The position numbers were made by a program, and so were the translations under genes. The notes beneath the pieces were generated by a model that had not been told where the DNA came from, did no database searches, and saw only the letters and a program-made list of their open reading frames with translations. A stretch of DNA of 64,000 nt from Methanococcoides sp. (GTDB taxonomy: Archaea > Halobacteriota > Methanosarcinia > Methanosarcinales > Methanosarcinaceae), in assembly GCA_021108185.1 (NCBI GenBank), contig JAIORJ010000182.1, positions 62,001 to 126,000 on the forward strand. The letters run 5' to 3'. Below are positions 1 through 8,132 of the stretch, piece after piece. Within the stretch, counting starts at the first letter, position 1. Each line of letters opens with the position of its first letter.

Positions 1-115
1 TTATTCAAAGTGTCAGAACTCCCCCCATATATCCAGGTAAGACAATTTATAGTTAACACTGAGATAAGAAAATACATAAATGTGATGTATATTTAGACAG
101 TCTGTGATTGACACA

Positions 116-643
116 TCATTCAATACCAATCTTATAGGCAGCATTCAGAATACGGCGTTTAAAGATAACCTCAAGCACACCATTATTGAAAGTCGCTTTT
201 GCAGACTCCGGATACACAGGCACTGACAAGTCAAACGTCCTAACATATGACCAATCGCCACGGGATGCAGAAATATGCAGAGTCATTTCTTTTGCACTCA
301 GTTTGATATCCTCTTTTTCCACACAAGGAAGCTCTGCCATGAAATGGACGTTATCATCAGTTTCAATAATGTCCACCAGAGGTTCCGATTCAGAGATACC
401 CATGCATGAGCCCTCAGGAAGATCATCCAGACCTTCATTTGGACCAGAGCTTAACTCATGCACAACAGGCTCTTCGCCAGAGCGATGCGTTATAGAAAAA
501 CCATAGACCTTTGGCTTTCCCGAAAACTCCCCCAGATCGGCCTCGATATCATCCAGGATATTTTCGATCATGTCAGTAACATCTTCAAATGACTCATTTT
601 CAAAGAATTCATCGAAAAACCGTTTTCTTTTCTTTTCATCCAT
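116..643 (-). CDS. Hsp20/alpha-crystallin family small heat shock protein
   Basis: Probable ATP-independent chaperone that holds unfolding proteins in the cytoplasm. The N-terminal half is acidic and rich in Phe/Glu. The C-terminal half reads as an alpha-crystallin-like beta sandwich, with pattern FMAELPCVEKEDIKL, a later FNNGVLEVIFKR strand and a short C-terminal tail with an I-x-I-like end. The frame is open to 691, but the ATG at 643 (MDEKKRKRFF) is preceded by GGAG about 9 nt upstream, so I chose it (175 aa). The weak conservation of the early part resembles the GvpH-like branch of Hsp20, but no gas vesicle genes are seen here. The family is fairly certain, the specific role is not. Confidence 0.75.
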   Translation of the reverse strand: MDEKKRKRFFDEFFENESFEDVTDMIENILDDIEADLGEFSGKPKVYGFSITHRSGEEPVVHELSSGPNEGLDDLPEGSCMGISESEPLVDIIETDDNVHFMAELPCVEKEDIKLSAKEMTLHISASRGDWSYVRTFDLSVPVYPESAKATFNNGVLEVIFKRRILNAAYKIGIE

Positions 644-734
644 ATTGGCCATCTCCATATTATTATAAATGATACCACAGGTTCCAATCAAATAATATAT
701 GCGTTTCCGATCACAAATTGCATAATTAAAGCAA

Positions 735-986
735 TTATAAGTGATCAGTATCCAATACGTTCTTTAGATGAGGAGCAGATGATTCAGAGTTGGAAGACTG
801 ATCATTGGACAGATCCCCGGACCCCAACAAACCCAAAGATTCAGCGACTGCATTTTCCGGCAACTCAGCATCGATCCGATCAACAATACAACTCATTTTT
901 GATGACAGGACCATCAATTCCAAATGAAGTTGTTTTGTCTTTTCCACCATTTCCTTATAATGATCGAGAACGGTCTTATCAGCCAT
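735..986 (-). CDS. small helical protein of unknown function
   Basis: An 83-residue protein I do not recognise. The first 40 residues (VLDHYKEMVEKTKQLHLEL and onward) look like an amphipathic helix with heptad-like spacing; the rest is Ser/Asn-rich and probably disordered. The start ATG is preceded by a GGTGGTGG-type ribosome binding site, which supports a real gene. It lies upstream of the Hsp20 gene on the same strand with a 91-nt gap, so the two may be co-transcribed. No Cys, membrane segment or catalytic motif is visible. Confidence 0.5.
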   Translation of the reverse strand: MADKTVLDHYKEMVEKTKQLHLELMVLSSKMSCIVDRIDAELPENAVAESLGLLGSGDLSNDQSSNSESSAPHLKNVLDTDHL

Positions 987-1199
987 ATTTCCACCACCAC
1001 CTGAATATTACATGCATCAACCTGTACCACACAGGAAGAAACAAAAATAAAAAATATTCAGACAAAACTTAACAGTAGGAAATATGTGATTGCTAACATT
1101 TATACTTTTGCAGCTTGACAAAAAAGACAATTAGCAGACATAAAAACCAAAAAGAAAGATAGAGGAACATCCATTACAGATGCTCATTAATTATTCTAA

Positions 1200-1709
1200 T
1201 TATTCTTTACGGCGCATGAAAATTAATGACAGTCCAAGAATTGCTGCGATTGGAAGTGCAACTGTTGGGAATTCTGGAATTTCTACATCTTCCCCAGGGC
1301 AGTAGTGAGAAATAACAACATTTGCATTATCATTCATTGCTCCAGTAAATGTCAGAGTCGCCTCCAGATTATCAAAATCATAATAATCGGTGTAGAAATG
1401 TACTGCACTTCCTGGTATCGGTAGATTATCTGGGGTCGCGGTCTCTACTGTTACTCCAGACACATTTATAGTGAGCACGTAGTCAGTAGCTGGGTAGAAT
1501 TTGTTGTGCCCTGTGGCAATCCAATGGATTCCCGGGGTTCCCGGGGCCCCAAATTTAGGATCAGTGCAATCCACATTCGTGGGTTCTGTGCCCTGCCCCG
1601 TCCACTCCACAGGCAAAACAACCGTAGGAGGTGCAGGAGCTGCTACTGCAGTTCCTATACTCACCAGTATGCTGATTGCAACAATCATTGCCAATAACTT
1701 TTTGTTCAT
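1200..1709 (-). CDS. secreted protein with PEF-CTERM sorting signal
   Basis: Surface or exported protein of 169 aa. It begins with a signal peptide (MNKKLLAMIVAISILVSIG, cleavage near AAPAPP) and ends with a PEF motif, a hydrophobic segment and a basic RRKE tail. That is the tripartite PEF-CTERM pattern processed by an archaeosortase in Methanosarcinaceae. The middle part has no recognised enzyme motif; it is rich in Thr, Pro and Asp as in cell-surface proteins. The start at 1709 is chosen because AAGGTGGTAAA directly precedes that ATG; the frame is open 27 nt further. The protein is probably cleaved and attached to a lipid-like anchor on the envelope (known for the class, inferred here). Function unknown. 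Confidence 0.75.
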   Translation of the reverse strand: MNKKLLAMIVAISILVSIGTAVAAPAPPTVVLPVEWTGQGTEPTNVDCTDPKFGAPGTPGIHWIATGHNKFYPATDYVLTINVSGVTVETATPDNLPIPGSAVHFYTDYYDFDNLEATLTFTGAMNDNANVVISHYCPGEDVEIPEFPTVALPIAAILGLSLIFMRRKE

Positions 1710-1871
1710 TTTACCACCTTTACTATTTTTAACCACTTTTTCGATATTAATGTATTTTCTTAATAATAGTAAATAAGCTTATTGTAAAAAGTGAGACAGT
1801 CGTAATATACATATAATGAGGAAATGAGCATGATGTCGCTAACTATATATACAACCCATCCAGTGATAAAA

Positions 1872-2230
1872 ACGAGAGAGGAAGGACGATCGCCGGGTCT
1901 TTGACCTGAGGAAAGTCTCCCCATCATCCAGATACACGAACACCTGTGAAGGGTGTCGGGTGAGAACCCGGGCTCTGGCACAGAAACGATACCACACCAT
2001 ACCAATGCTATGATACTGAAAGGTTGAGGTCGTATGGAACGTGGATGGAACGGCGAAACCTCGTGGATGCAAGTTGGAGTAGGGATCAAGCAGGTTTCTG
2101 GACTGCCCCGAATTTATTAACGCGTAGCCGAATATCGTCAATGCAAGTGTCCGTAAGGACCATTCCCGAATCAGCCCTGCTGACGGGAAACTTTGCATCA
2201 ACAGAAGGGAGCTTACTCTCCTCACTCACA
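1872..2230 (+). ncRNA. rnpB: RNase P RNA
   Basis: Catalytic RNA of RNase P, which removes 5' leaders of pre-tRNAs. Conserved blocks in order: GAGGAAAGTC near 1908 (CR I), CACAGAAACGATACC near 1979 (CR II/III region), a GGAGTAGGGATCAAGCAGG stretch near 2075 (CR IV-like), and ACAGAAGGGAGCTTAC near 2201 (CR V), with a G/A-rich 5' edge able to pair with the CTCTCCTCACTC 3' edge. A TATA-like CTATATATAC at 1842-1851 would place the transcription start near 1872. All open frames crossing this region are shadows of the RNA. Ends are approximate to about 10 nt. Confidence 0.87.
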
Positions 2231-2264
2231 ACTAACTTATTTTAAACGAACAGTATACTTATTT

Positions 2265-2891
2265 TCATTCATTTTGAGAGAACTTTTGCAACGTGTCTGC
2301 TACGAACACTTCATCTACTTTCGTATTGTAGCAACCATCATTGAGCATGGGGATACCGTATGTAACGATTCCCGTGCCGGCCAGTGAACGCATGCCCTTG
2401 TTTATTTCATAATCACAGGCAATGACAAGCACACCATCCGCACGTATATCCTTAAGGATGTTCTTCACAAAGGATGAGCCGGTCACGATATAAAATTCAT
2501 AACCATACTTTTCTGCATCCCCTTTCAGTTGGTTGAACACACATTTCCCACAAGATTTACACTGTATCCCATATTTTGTAGCATATGCAGGACAATCCAA
2601 TGAACGCATGCAGTGCGGAACGAATAACAAGCGTTTTTCAGTCCCGGCAAAATCAGACAGATTTGCTGCATTTTTCAAAGAGACCATCCATTTGTCCAGT
2701 ATCCGCGGGTCTGAAAATTTACAAAATAGATACTTAAGGGGTAAATAAAAGAAATCAAGCACATTCGCAAAGAAACCGGAAAGCCACACGTGACGCGTAA
2801 GGCTCACACGACTCACAAAAAGAGCAAGTGCGGATATCAGAACAGAGATGATCACAAAAGCCAGAAGGACCTTCCCAATAAGATTATACAT
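2265..2891 (-). CDS. DUF116 family membrane-anchored Cys-rich protein (copy 2)
   Basis: About 208 aa: an N-terminal hydrophobic helix (IGKVLLAFVIISVLISALALFV) followed by a cytoplasmic domain. The Cys motif CMRSLDCPAY...CKSCGKC, near residues 90-115, is typical of DUF116 proteins and probably binds metal or an Fe-S centre. A second conserved part has a VTGSSFVKNILKD segment and ends with a DGCYNTKVDEV motif. The reading begins at ATG 2891 or GTG 2894; GGAG lies about 9 nt upstream. It overlaps the end of the upstream paralogue, so the two are translationally coupled. The biochemical role of the family is not established. Confidence 0.75.
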   Translation of the reverse strand: MYNLIGKVLLAFVIISVLISALALFVSRVSLTRHVWLSGFFANVLDFFYLPLKYLFCKFSDPRILDKWMVSLKNAANLSDFAGTEKRLLFVPHCMRSLDCPAYATKYGIQCKSCGKCVFNQLKGDAEKYGYEFYIVTGSSFVKNILKDIRADGVLVIACDYEINKGMRSLAGTGIVTYGIPMLNDGCYNTKVDEVFVADTLQKFSQNE

Positions 2892-3519
2892 CACACATCT
2901 CCATCTTGCTTATCACTTCAGCCACATCCACAGTCGTATTAAAACAACCATCCTTTAAAAGACAAACACCCTGCACAGGAATGAAAGACATTTCCTCCAT
3001 GGCCTCAGCAAGTTCATTGTAGCAGGCCACGCCGATACATGAAGCGGGTTTGTAGGTCTTGAAGATCTTCTTGACAAAACTTCCCCCGGGGATCACAAAT
3101 ACCTTGAAGCCATATTTGCCAGCCGCTTCGCATATGGTACCGATATCACAAAGCCCACATGTCCTACATTCATAACCCAGTACCGGATCACATCTTGCCC
3201 TGCAACTTGCATTACGCATACACTGAGGCAGGAATATGGCACGAGGACCTTCCCTTTTGAGAAAATCATCAAGCATTACCGCATTACGCACTTCCACAAG
3301 GATCTCATCAACAAGGGATCCCCTTATAGAGAACACACTGCAAACCCATTTTGACGGCGAATAGAACAGATATAACATGAATAGGACAAAGCTCGGAAAT
3401 ATGAACTTCCTTTTCTTGAAACTATAGAACCCCATAGAAAGTGCTGCAAGAATACCCAAAAAAGTAATTAGCAACACATATACGAATATTCTTCCTAAGA
3501 ACTCATAGGGAATTTCCAT
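2884..3519 (-). CDS. DUF116 family membrane-anchored Cys-rich protein (copy 1)
   Basis: Paralogue of the following gene, 211 aa. Two hydrophobic segments near residues 10-30 and 38-55 anchor it. The Cys block CMRNASCRARCDPVLGYECRTCGLC is followed by the conserved VIPGGSFVKKIFK and DGCFNTTVDV motifs. It has one extra Cys compared with its neighbour, so the metal site may differ. It lies 86 nt downstream of hdrD on the same strand, which makes co-expression with heterodisulfide reductase possible. Assignment to DUF116 is confident; function is unknown. Confidence 0.75.
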   Translation of the reverse strand: MEIPYEFLGRIFVYVLLITFLGILAALSMGFYSFKKRKFIFPSFVLFMLYLFYSPSKWVCSVFSIRGSLVDEILVEVRNAVMLDDFLKREGPRAIFLPQCMRNASCRARCDPVLGYECRTCGLCDIGTICEAAGKYGFKVFVIPGGSFVKKIFKTYKPASCIGVACYNELAEAMEEMSFIPVQGVCLLKDGCFNTTVDVAEVISKMEMCDV

Positions 3520-3605
3520 GAGCCAGAAAGAGAGAGAACATTATTTAAAACTAACTGTAAAAGCAATTCAAAAATAAAGAATAAAAAAAGATGGAAAGGT
3601 AGAGA

Positions 3606-4853
3606 TCAGCCCTCTACACAATCATCAAGTCTGATTCCAAGTGCTTCTGCTGTGAGAACAATAATATCCTCAACAACAAGCTCTTTAGCACCAACGGAAT
3701 CCCTACCATCGGAAAGGTTTCTCTTACAGAATGGGCAAGCGCTTGAAAGGATATCCGGGCTCTTTGCAAGAGCATCCTGCACACGAGTTTCAGCGATCTT
3801 AAGTGCAAGGTCAGGAAGACCAGCTTTTACACCACCGCCAGCTCCACAGCAGCGCTGATGTGCTTTGATCCTGTCCATTTCCTTAAGGTTGAGACCTGGA
3901 ATGGCATTAATGACACTCCTTGGTGGCTCGAACACACCTACGTGACGTCCAAGGTGGCATGGGTCGTGATATGTGACAGTAAGGTTGTCGAATGGTTTTT
4001 CCCACTGCAACTTACCTTCCTTGATAAGTCCCTCAAGGAACTCTGTGATGTGCATGACCTTGAAAGGAAGTTCTTCACCGAGTAATCTTGGCCAGTCAAC
4101 AAGTGACGCTCTGAAACATCCTGCACATGCGTAGACAACTGTCTTTGCACCCTTTGCAACCATCCCATCAACATTCTGTCTTGCAGCTTTTCTTGCAATG
4201 TCCTCGATCTCGTACTGACCGGTCCTCACAAGTGCGGAACAGCAACATACCTCATCCTCACCGAGCATAGCGAACTCAATACCAAGCTTGTTGAGCACAC
4301 GTGCTGTTGCGAATGCAAGTTTTGTCTGTTTCAGTTCTGCAGTACAGCCACCGAAGTAAACGATATCAGCTTTATCAGCGATCTTGACATCATCAGGGAT
4401 CCAGTTAAGCCTGTTCTTGGGATCTTCCATGTATGGGTTCTTGTACTCGCCAATGAGCTTGACGAACATACCCTGCTTACCGTATGGACCGTTTCCACGC
4501 TTGACAAGATTTGAACGCATGGATTCCCATAGCTCAACAGTGTTGATAGCCATTTCACAAACAGTTGCACACATTGCACAGGTAGTACAGCCATATACAT
4601 CGTTCTTGAATTCTTCGATCTCTTCCTCAGGAATTGCTTTTGGACCGAAAAGTCTTGCACGAAGACCGTATGACTTGTTCATGTATTTACTCCACCTAAG
4701 GATCTTGTCCCTTGGTGCGAGTCCTGCAGGCTTGCCGGCAGCGTCATATGTTGGACACCATTCGACACATTCACCACAGCGTACACATGCGTCAAGCTCC
4801 ATGAGCTGGACAGCTGTAAAGTTGTTAACGGTAATTGAAGGTTCGCCTTTCAT
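3606..4853 (-). CDS. hdrD: CoB-CoM heterodisulfide reductase subunit D
   Basis: Catalytic subunit of the membrane-bound heterodisulfide reductase. It reduces CoM-S-S-CoB, formed by MCR, with electrons from methanophenazine by way of the HdrE haem. The 415-aa protein shows two ferredoxin-type 4Fe-4S motifs at its N-terminus (C23-x2-C-x2-C-x3-C33 and C89-x2-C-x2-C-x3-C99). Two CCG-type domains follow (VCCCSALVR with a later [12 protein letters not shown] with a later CPFC), which hold the noncubane clusters of the active site. Length is normal. It is 2 nt from hdrE and forms an hdrED operon. This subunit type is diagnostic of methanogens with cytochromes. Confidence 0.97.
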   Translation of the reverse strand: MKGEPSITVNNFTAVQLMELDACVRCGECVEWCPTYDAAGKPAGLAPRDKILRWSKYMNKSYGLRARLFGPKAIPEEEIEEFKNDVYGCTTCAMCATVCEMAINTVELWESMRSNLVKRGNGPYGKQGMFVKLIGEYKNPYMEDPKNRLNWIPDDVKIADKADIVYFGGCTAELKQTKLAFATARVLNKLGIEFAMLGEDEVCCCSALVRTGQYEIEDIARKAARQNVDGMVAKGAKTVVYACAGCFRASLVDWPRLLGEELPFKVMHITEFLEGLIKEGKLQWEKPFDNLTVTYHDPCHLGRHVGVFEPPRSVINAIPGLNLKEMDRIKAHQRCCGAGGGVKAGLPDLALKIAETRVQDALAKSPDILSSACPFCKRNLSDGRDSVGAKELVVEDIIVLTAEALGIRLDDCVEG

Positions 4854-4855
4854 AA

Positions 4856-5659
4856 TTATTCGCCTCCCTTGTTAGCCATAAGAGTAAGTGGACCTACGAT
4901 CATGTGCATGTACTTACTGAATGGGATATATGCGATACAGAATAGCAATGAGATCACAACGTGGAACAGTGATGCAGGTGGTGCAAGTTCGGAATGCATC
5001 CCCAGACCCCAGAAGGTACCGTTCCTGATACCATCAGCAATAAACCCTGTAACTACAATGATAGTAAGACCGATAAGAAGACCTGAATCGAAAGCAATGG
5101 TACTGTTACGAGCCCTTGCAACAAAGAGTCTCCTGTAGATAGCAATAATGATACCGACCAACAGAATATAACTGAATATATCATTAGGCAAGCTGAGCAT
5201 TTCCCTGAAAACCGCAGGATCAAGGACGTGAACACCTGCAAGGTAGATGAGTTCCACAACGAACATTCCAATTGACATTATACATAATGCGATCCAGCCT
5301 CCGAAGATAGCAAGGTGCATTAACCATCTACCAGGACTGCGCCTTAGAGCACGCCTCTGGAAAGCAGCATCGATCAATGTTGCAATGATGCCCTGGCCAT
5401 GTCCATGACCTTTTGCACTCATCTGATAAGCCAGGGTTTTAGGGAAGGTAAAGATGCTTCCATTGGAAGGTGCAAGACCATACCCTTCAGAACCTAAACT
5501 CCATTTTTTAAGATTTATGTACATACCGATCATGAAGATCGCTATAGCGATTGTGGCCATGATCATGACCGCTGCGAATGTTATCCTCATAGATTCGGTA
5601 AGCATTCCGAAACTGTTTGTGACATCCGCAGAAAGCCCACTATAATATTCCATACTCAT
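4856..5659 (-). CDS. hdrE: CoB-CoM heterodisulfide reductase subunit E (b-type cytochrome)
   Basis: Membrane haem b subunit that takes electrons from reduced methanophenazine and hands them to HdrD. The 267-aa protein has about five hydrophobic helices, near residues 28-50, 108-130, 155-172, 188-205 and 232-250, with His residues (for example in the MHLAIFGGW and SLFHVVISL segments) that can act as haem ligands, as in the nitrate reductase gamma-like family. The ATG at 5659 has AGGAGGA 6 nt upstream. It is the first gene of the hdrED operon. Confidence 0.95.
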   Translation of the reverse strand: MSMEYYSGLSADVTNSFGMLTESMRITFAAVMIMATIAIAIFMIGMYINLKKWSLGSEGYGLAPSNGSIFTFPKTLAYQMSAKGHGHGQGIIATLIDAAFQRRALRRSPGRWLMHLAIFGGWIALCIMSIGMFVVELIYLAGVHVLDPAVFREMLSLPNDIFSYILLVGIIIAIYRRLFVARARNSTIAFDSGLLIGLTIIVVTGFIADGIRNGTFWGLGMHSELAPPASLFHVVISLLFCIAYIPFSKYMHMIVGPLTLMANKGGE

Positions 5660-6020
5660 AAATTATCCTCCTGATATTGCCAAGATGTGACACTATTATA
5701 TCTTTCTAAAAATTATCGTGATATTAAATATGATTTGTGTATTGGTAGAACCAATTATATTTAAAGATTTTCATAAACAGAACTTCATCAAAAGTAAGAA
5801 AACGCATCAAAGCAAACACTTCAACAAATCTTTTGTAATAAGGTTCAATTTAAAATAGTTAGTGTAAAAATATCACATACGCATCACAGTCACACAGATT
5901 TTAAAAGGATAGCAGTCAGAGACAAGAAACCCTTAGGATCATATTCAGCGAAAGCATCATTCCAGAAATATTATCATTCCAGAAATATTAGCTCTCCATT
6001 AACACATAAAGAAAAACATA
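5660..6020. promoter_or_regulatory. hdrED promoter region and spacer
   Basis: A 361-bp AT-rich spacer. For hdrE (minus strand) a TATA-like ATTTAATAT lies at 5721-5731, which would start transcription near 5697 and give a leader of about 40 nt carrying AGGAGGA at 5666-5672. Near the other end, a 17-bp unit ATCATTCCAGAAATATT is repeated in tandem at 5956-5972 and 5973-5989, just beyond the stop of the next gene. I see no ORF or convincing RNA in the rest. Confidence 0.5.
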
Positions 6021-6683
6021 TCACATGATCTGGACGTCGCTCTTAAAAACCTCTAAACCGATGTCATCGATAAGTCTGCCCAGACGATATTTTTTAGCAG
6101 AGCTCATATAGAATTCAATGATCCTTCCGATCATTTCAAGGACTTCGGACTCATCCAGCCCTTCAGCGACCACATCGCCAATGCGTGGCCTTATTCCTGC
6201 ATTACCCCCTGCCATCAAAGTAAATCCCCTCGGAGTACCCATTACACCTATATCCCTCACCGCAGGTTCAGAACAGGAATTCATACAACCGCTCACCGCC
6301 ATCTTGAACTTGGAAGGCAATTGCATACCATGATAGCGTTCATCGAGTACCAAACCTAAAGAGATGGCATCCTGTTGTGCCCGTTTACAATTATCGATCC
6401 CAGGACACACCTTTATGCTTCGCACACACTTACCGATAGAAGCCGCAGGGTCCATGCCAAGCTCAGACCACGCATCATCAAGATCACTTTCCATTAATCC
6501 GATAATAGCTATACGTTGTGCAGAAGTGAATTTAAGAGTAGCATTGTATTTTTTTGCAACATCCACAACACGCTGCAATCCATCAACACTAATAATACCT
6601 GCCGGAGTCTGTGGGACAATGGCATAGGTTTCCCTATCCCGCTGCAGAATAGCTTTTTTATCAAGTATGTCCGATGCCATCAT
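6021..6683 (-). CDS. small sulfite reductase-like siroheme/4Fe-4S protein (Dsr-LP type)
   Basis: A 220-aa member of the nitrite/sulfite reductase superfamily. It has an N-terminal ferredoxin-like half (TPAGIISVDGLQRVVDVAKKY, then FTSAQRIAIIGL). The 4Fe-4S/siroheme signature follows: VCPGIDNCKRAQQ, then SGCMNSCSEP, i.e. C-x5-C and C-x3-C. It lacks the separate ferredoxin insert and second half of full-length dissimilatory enzymes, so it matches the short archaeal Dsr-like proteins found widely in methanogens. Substrate is unknown: sulfite, nitrite or a biosynthetic siroheme role are possible. The start is MMASDIL or the next Met. A rubrerythrin-like gene lies 41 nt upstream on the same strand. 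Confidence 0.8.
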   Translation of the reverse strand: MMASDILDKKAILQRDRETYAIVPQTPAGIISVDGLQRVVDVAKKYNATLKFTSAQRIAIIGLMESDLDDAWSELGMDPAASIGKCVRSIKVCPGIDNCKRAQQDAISLGLVLDERYHGMQLPSKFKMAVSGCMNSCSEPAVRDIGVMGTPRGFTLMAGGNAGIRPRIGDVVAEGLDESEVLEMIGRIIEFYMSSAKKYRLGRLIDDIGLEVFKSDVQIM

Positions 6684-6724
6684 CCCACTTCCAATATATG
6701 CACGTTATGTCACAAGTATGGAAT

Positions 6725-7099
6725 TCATTTAATTTTCTTGAGAAGCCCTGCAAGACCTGATTTATGCCTTGCCTCATCAAGGGATGCCTTTGCAAAGAAC
6801 AATGCAGCAGCTTCGTTACCTTCCTCATGAGCGATCTTTGCAGCCTCTGCCTTCTCACCCTCTGCCATTGTCTCACCCTCGAGCATCATTTCAATATTCT
6901 CGACAGTTGTGTCCTTTACAAGACCCAGGAGCTCAGCAACCTCTGCAGCATGCCATGCTTCATCCATTGCGATCTGGCGGAAGTAAAGAGCAGCTTCAAA
7001 ATGACCTTCGCGCTCTGCTTGCCTGGACATTGCAAAGTACCATCCAACTTCAGTAGTCTCACCTTTAAAAGTAGCTTTCAGAATATCTTGTAAACTCAT
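6725..7099 (-). CDS. rubrerythrin-like ferritin-fold diiron protein
   Basis: A 124-aa four-helix protein. Two repeated helix pairs carry Glu and E-x2-H motifs (KGETTEVGWYFAM with MDEAWHAAE; EEGNEAAALFF with LDEARHKSG), the ligand pattern of a diiron rubrerythrin/erythrin domain. There is no rubredoxin domain, so it is the short sulerythrin-like form. It probably reduces peroxide or stores iron. The ATG at 7099 has GGAGG about 8 nt upstream. It is followed by the sulfite-reductase-like gene on the same strand. Confidence 0.8.
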   Translation of the reverse strand: MSLQDILKATFKGETTEVGWYFAMSRQAEREGHFEAALYFRQIAMDEAWHAAEVAELLGLVKDTTVENIEMMLEGETMAEGEKAEAAKIAHEEGNEAAALFFAKASLDEARHKSGLAGLLKKIK

Positions 7100-7319
7100 T
7101 TAATGTGCCTCCTAAATCAAATTTGCAATAACAAAATGATCAGGATTACTAATAATGTTTATGGAATACTGAACAGAACTGCAATTAAATGACAGTTTGT
7201 GCATAGAAATACCTCCCACCAGAATTCCATTCTTATTAAAAATGACCTGTACCGATATTGGATACCCCTGGTACGTAGTTGCGCAAAATATACATGTATT
7301 GGAGATATTCAGAGATTGG

Positions 7320-8015
7320 ATGACATTAGATCTGAAAATAATCCTTGTAGAGCCTTTATACCAGGGAAATGTAGGATCGGTTGCAAGAGCCATGAAGAAC
7401 TTCGGGTTCTATGACCTGACACTCGTAAACCCCTGCGAACTGAAAATGGAAGCAAGAGCACTTGCCTCCCATGCATACGATGTCCTTGATGGAGCAAAGA
7501 TAGTTGATACCATCGAAGAGGCCCTTGAAGGAAGTGATATAGTTATTGCAACCACTGGCATCACAGGACTGAAAGTCGATGAACACATACGTATGCCCCC
7601 ATATACCCCAAGGGAGCTAAAGGAAAAGTTCAGCGGAACGAATGGAACTGTTGCAGTCCTTTTTGGAAGGGAAGACAACGGATTCACTAACGAGGAACTT
7701 AAACTCAGCGATGTGATAGTAAGCATACCGACATCCGAAACCTATCCGATAATGAACCTTTCACATGCTGTCACCATCATACTTTATGAAATGAGCCAGA
7801 TAACAGCAGGTGAGAACAGTCTTGCAGAGGGATTCGACCTGAGATTGTTATATGAGCATATCGACGAGGTCCTTGATGACATCGAGTACCCTGCACACAA
7901 AAAAGAAAAGACTAACCTGATGTTTAAAAGAATATTCGGAAGGGCGCAGCTCATGCCAAGGGAAGTGCAGACATTAAGAGGATTTCTTGGAAAGGTCCAG
8001 AACCATATCAAATGA
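7320..8015 (+). CDS. trmJ: TrmJ-type tRNA 2'-O-methyltransferase (SPOUT family)
   Basis: SAM-dependent RNA 2'-O-ribose methylase of the TrmH/TrmJ SPOUT family; archaeal TrmJ methylates position 32 of tRNA. It begins LKIILVEPLYQGNVGSVARAMKNFG, the motif 1 region with its N-x-G-x2-A-R-A core. It continues with VAVLFGREDNGFTNEEL (motif 2) and SIPTSETYPIMNLSHAVTIILYE (motif 3, trefoil-knot SAM site), then a C-terminal helical extension. The frame is open 41 codons upstream, but family similarity begins at ATG 7320 (231 aa). It is divergent from the rubrerythrin-like gene. Confidence 0.85.
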   Translation: MTLDLKIILVEPLYQGNVGSVARAMKNFGFYDLTLVNPCELKMEARALASHAYDVLDGAKIVDTIEEALEGSDIVIATTGITGLKVDEHIRMPPYTPRELKEKFSGTNGTVAVLFGREDNGFTNEELKLSDVIVSIPTSETYPIMNLSHAVTIILYEMSQITAGENSLAEGFDLRLLYEHIDEVLDDIEYPAHKKEKTNLMFKRIFGRAQLMPREVQTLRGFLGKVQNHIK

Positions 8016-8083
8016 ACAGGACCATGCAAGATAGCATTCTAAAAGTATTGACTCGAAATATTGATATGTACATAGTGTATTCT

Positions 8084-8107
8084 GGTATCTCCGATACCTG
8101 AGGTATC
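8084..8107. promoter_or_regulatory. palindromic hexamer triplet upstream of mcm
   Basis: GGTATC, GATACC and GGTATC follow one another, separated by TCC and TGA, so the central GATACC can pair with either neighbour (two overlapping 15-bp inverted repeats). The array ends 25 nt before the mcm start, next to TATA-like ATATAATAAT. It could be an operator or an mRNA leader hairpin with alternative pairings. Confidence 0.45.
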
Positions 8108-8132
8108 ATTTCAATATAATAATGTGGATTAC

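Noticed and set aside
779-1072. 97-codon plus-strand frame opposite the small helical protein
   Set aside because: Antisense to a better-supported gene with a ribosome site; composition atypical.
1760-2245. Several open frames on both strands (109, 128 and 73 codons)
   Set aside because: They cross the RNase P RNA and have no family resemblance or ribosome sites.
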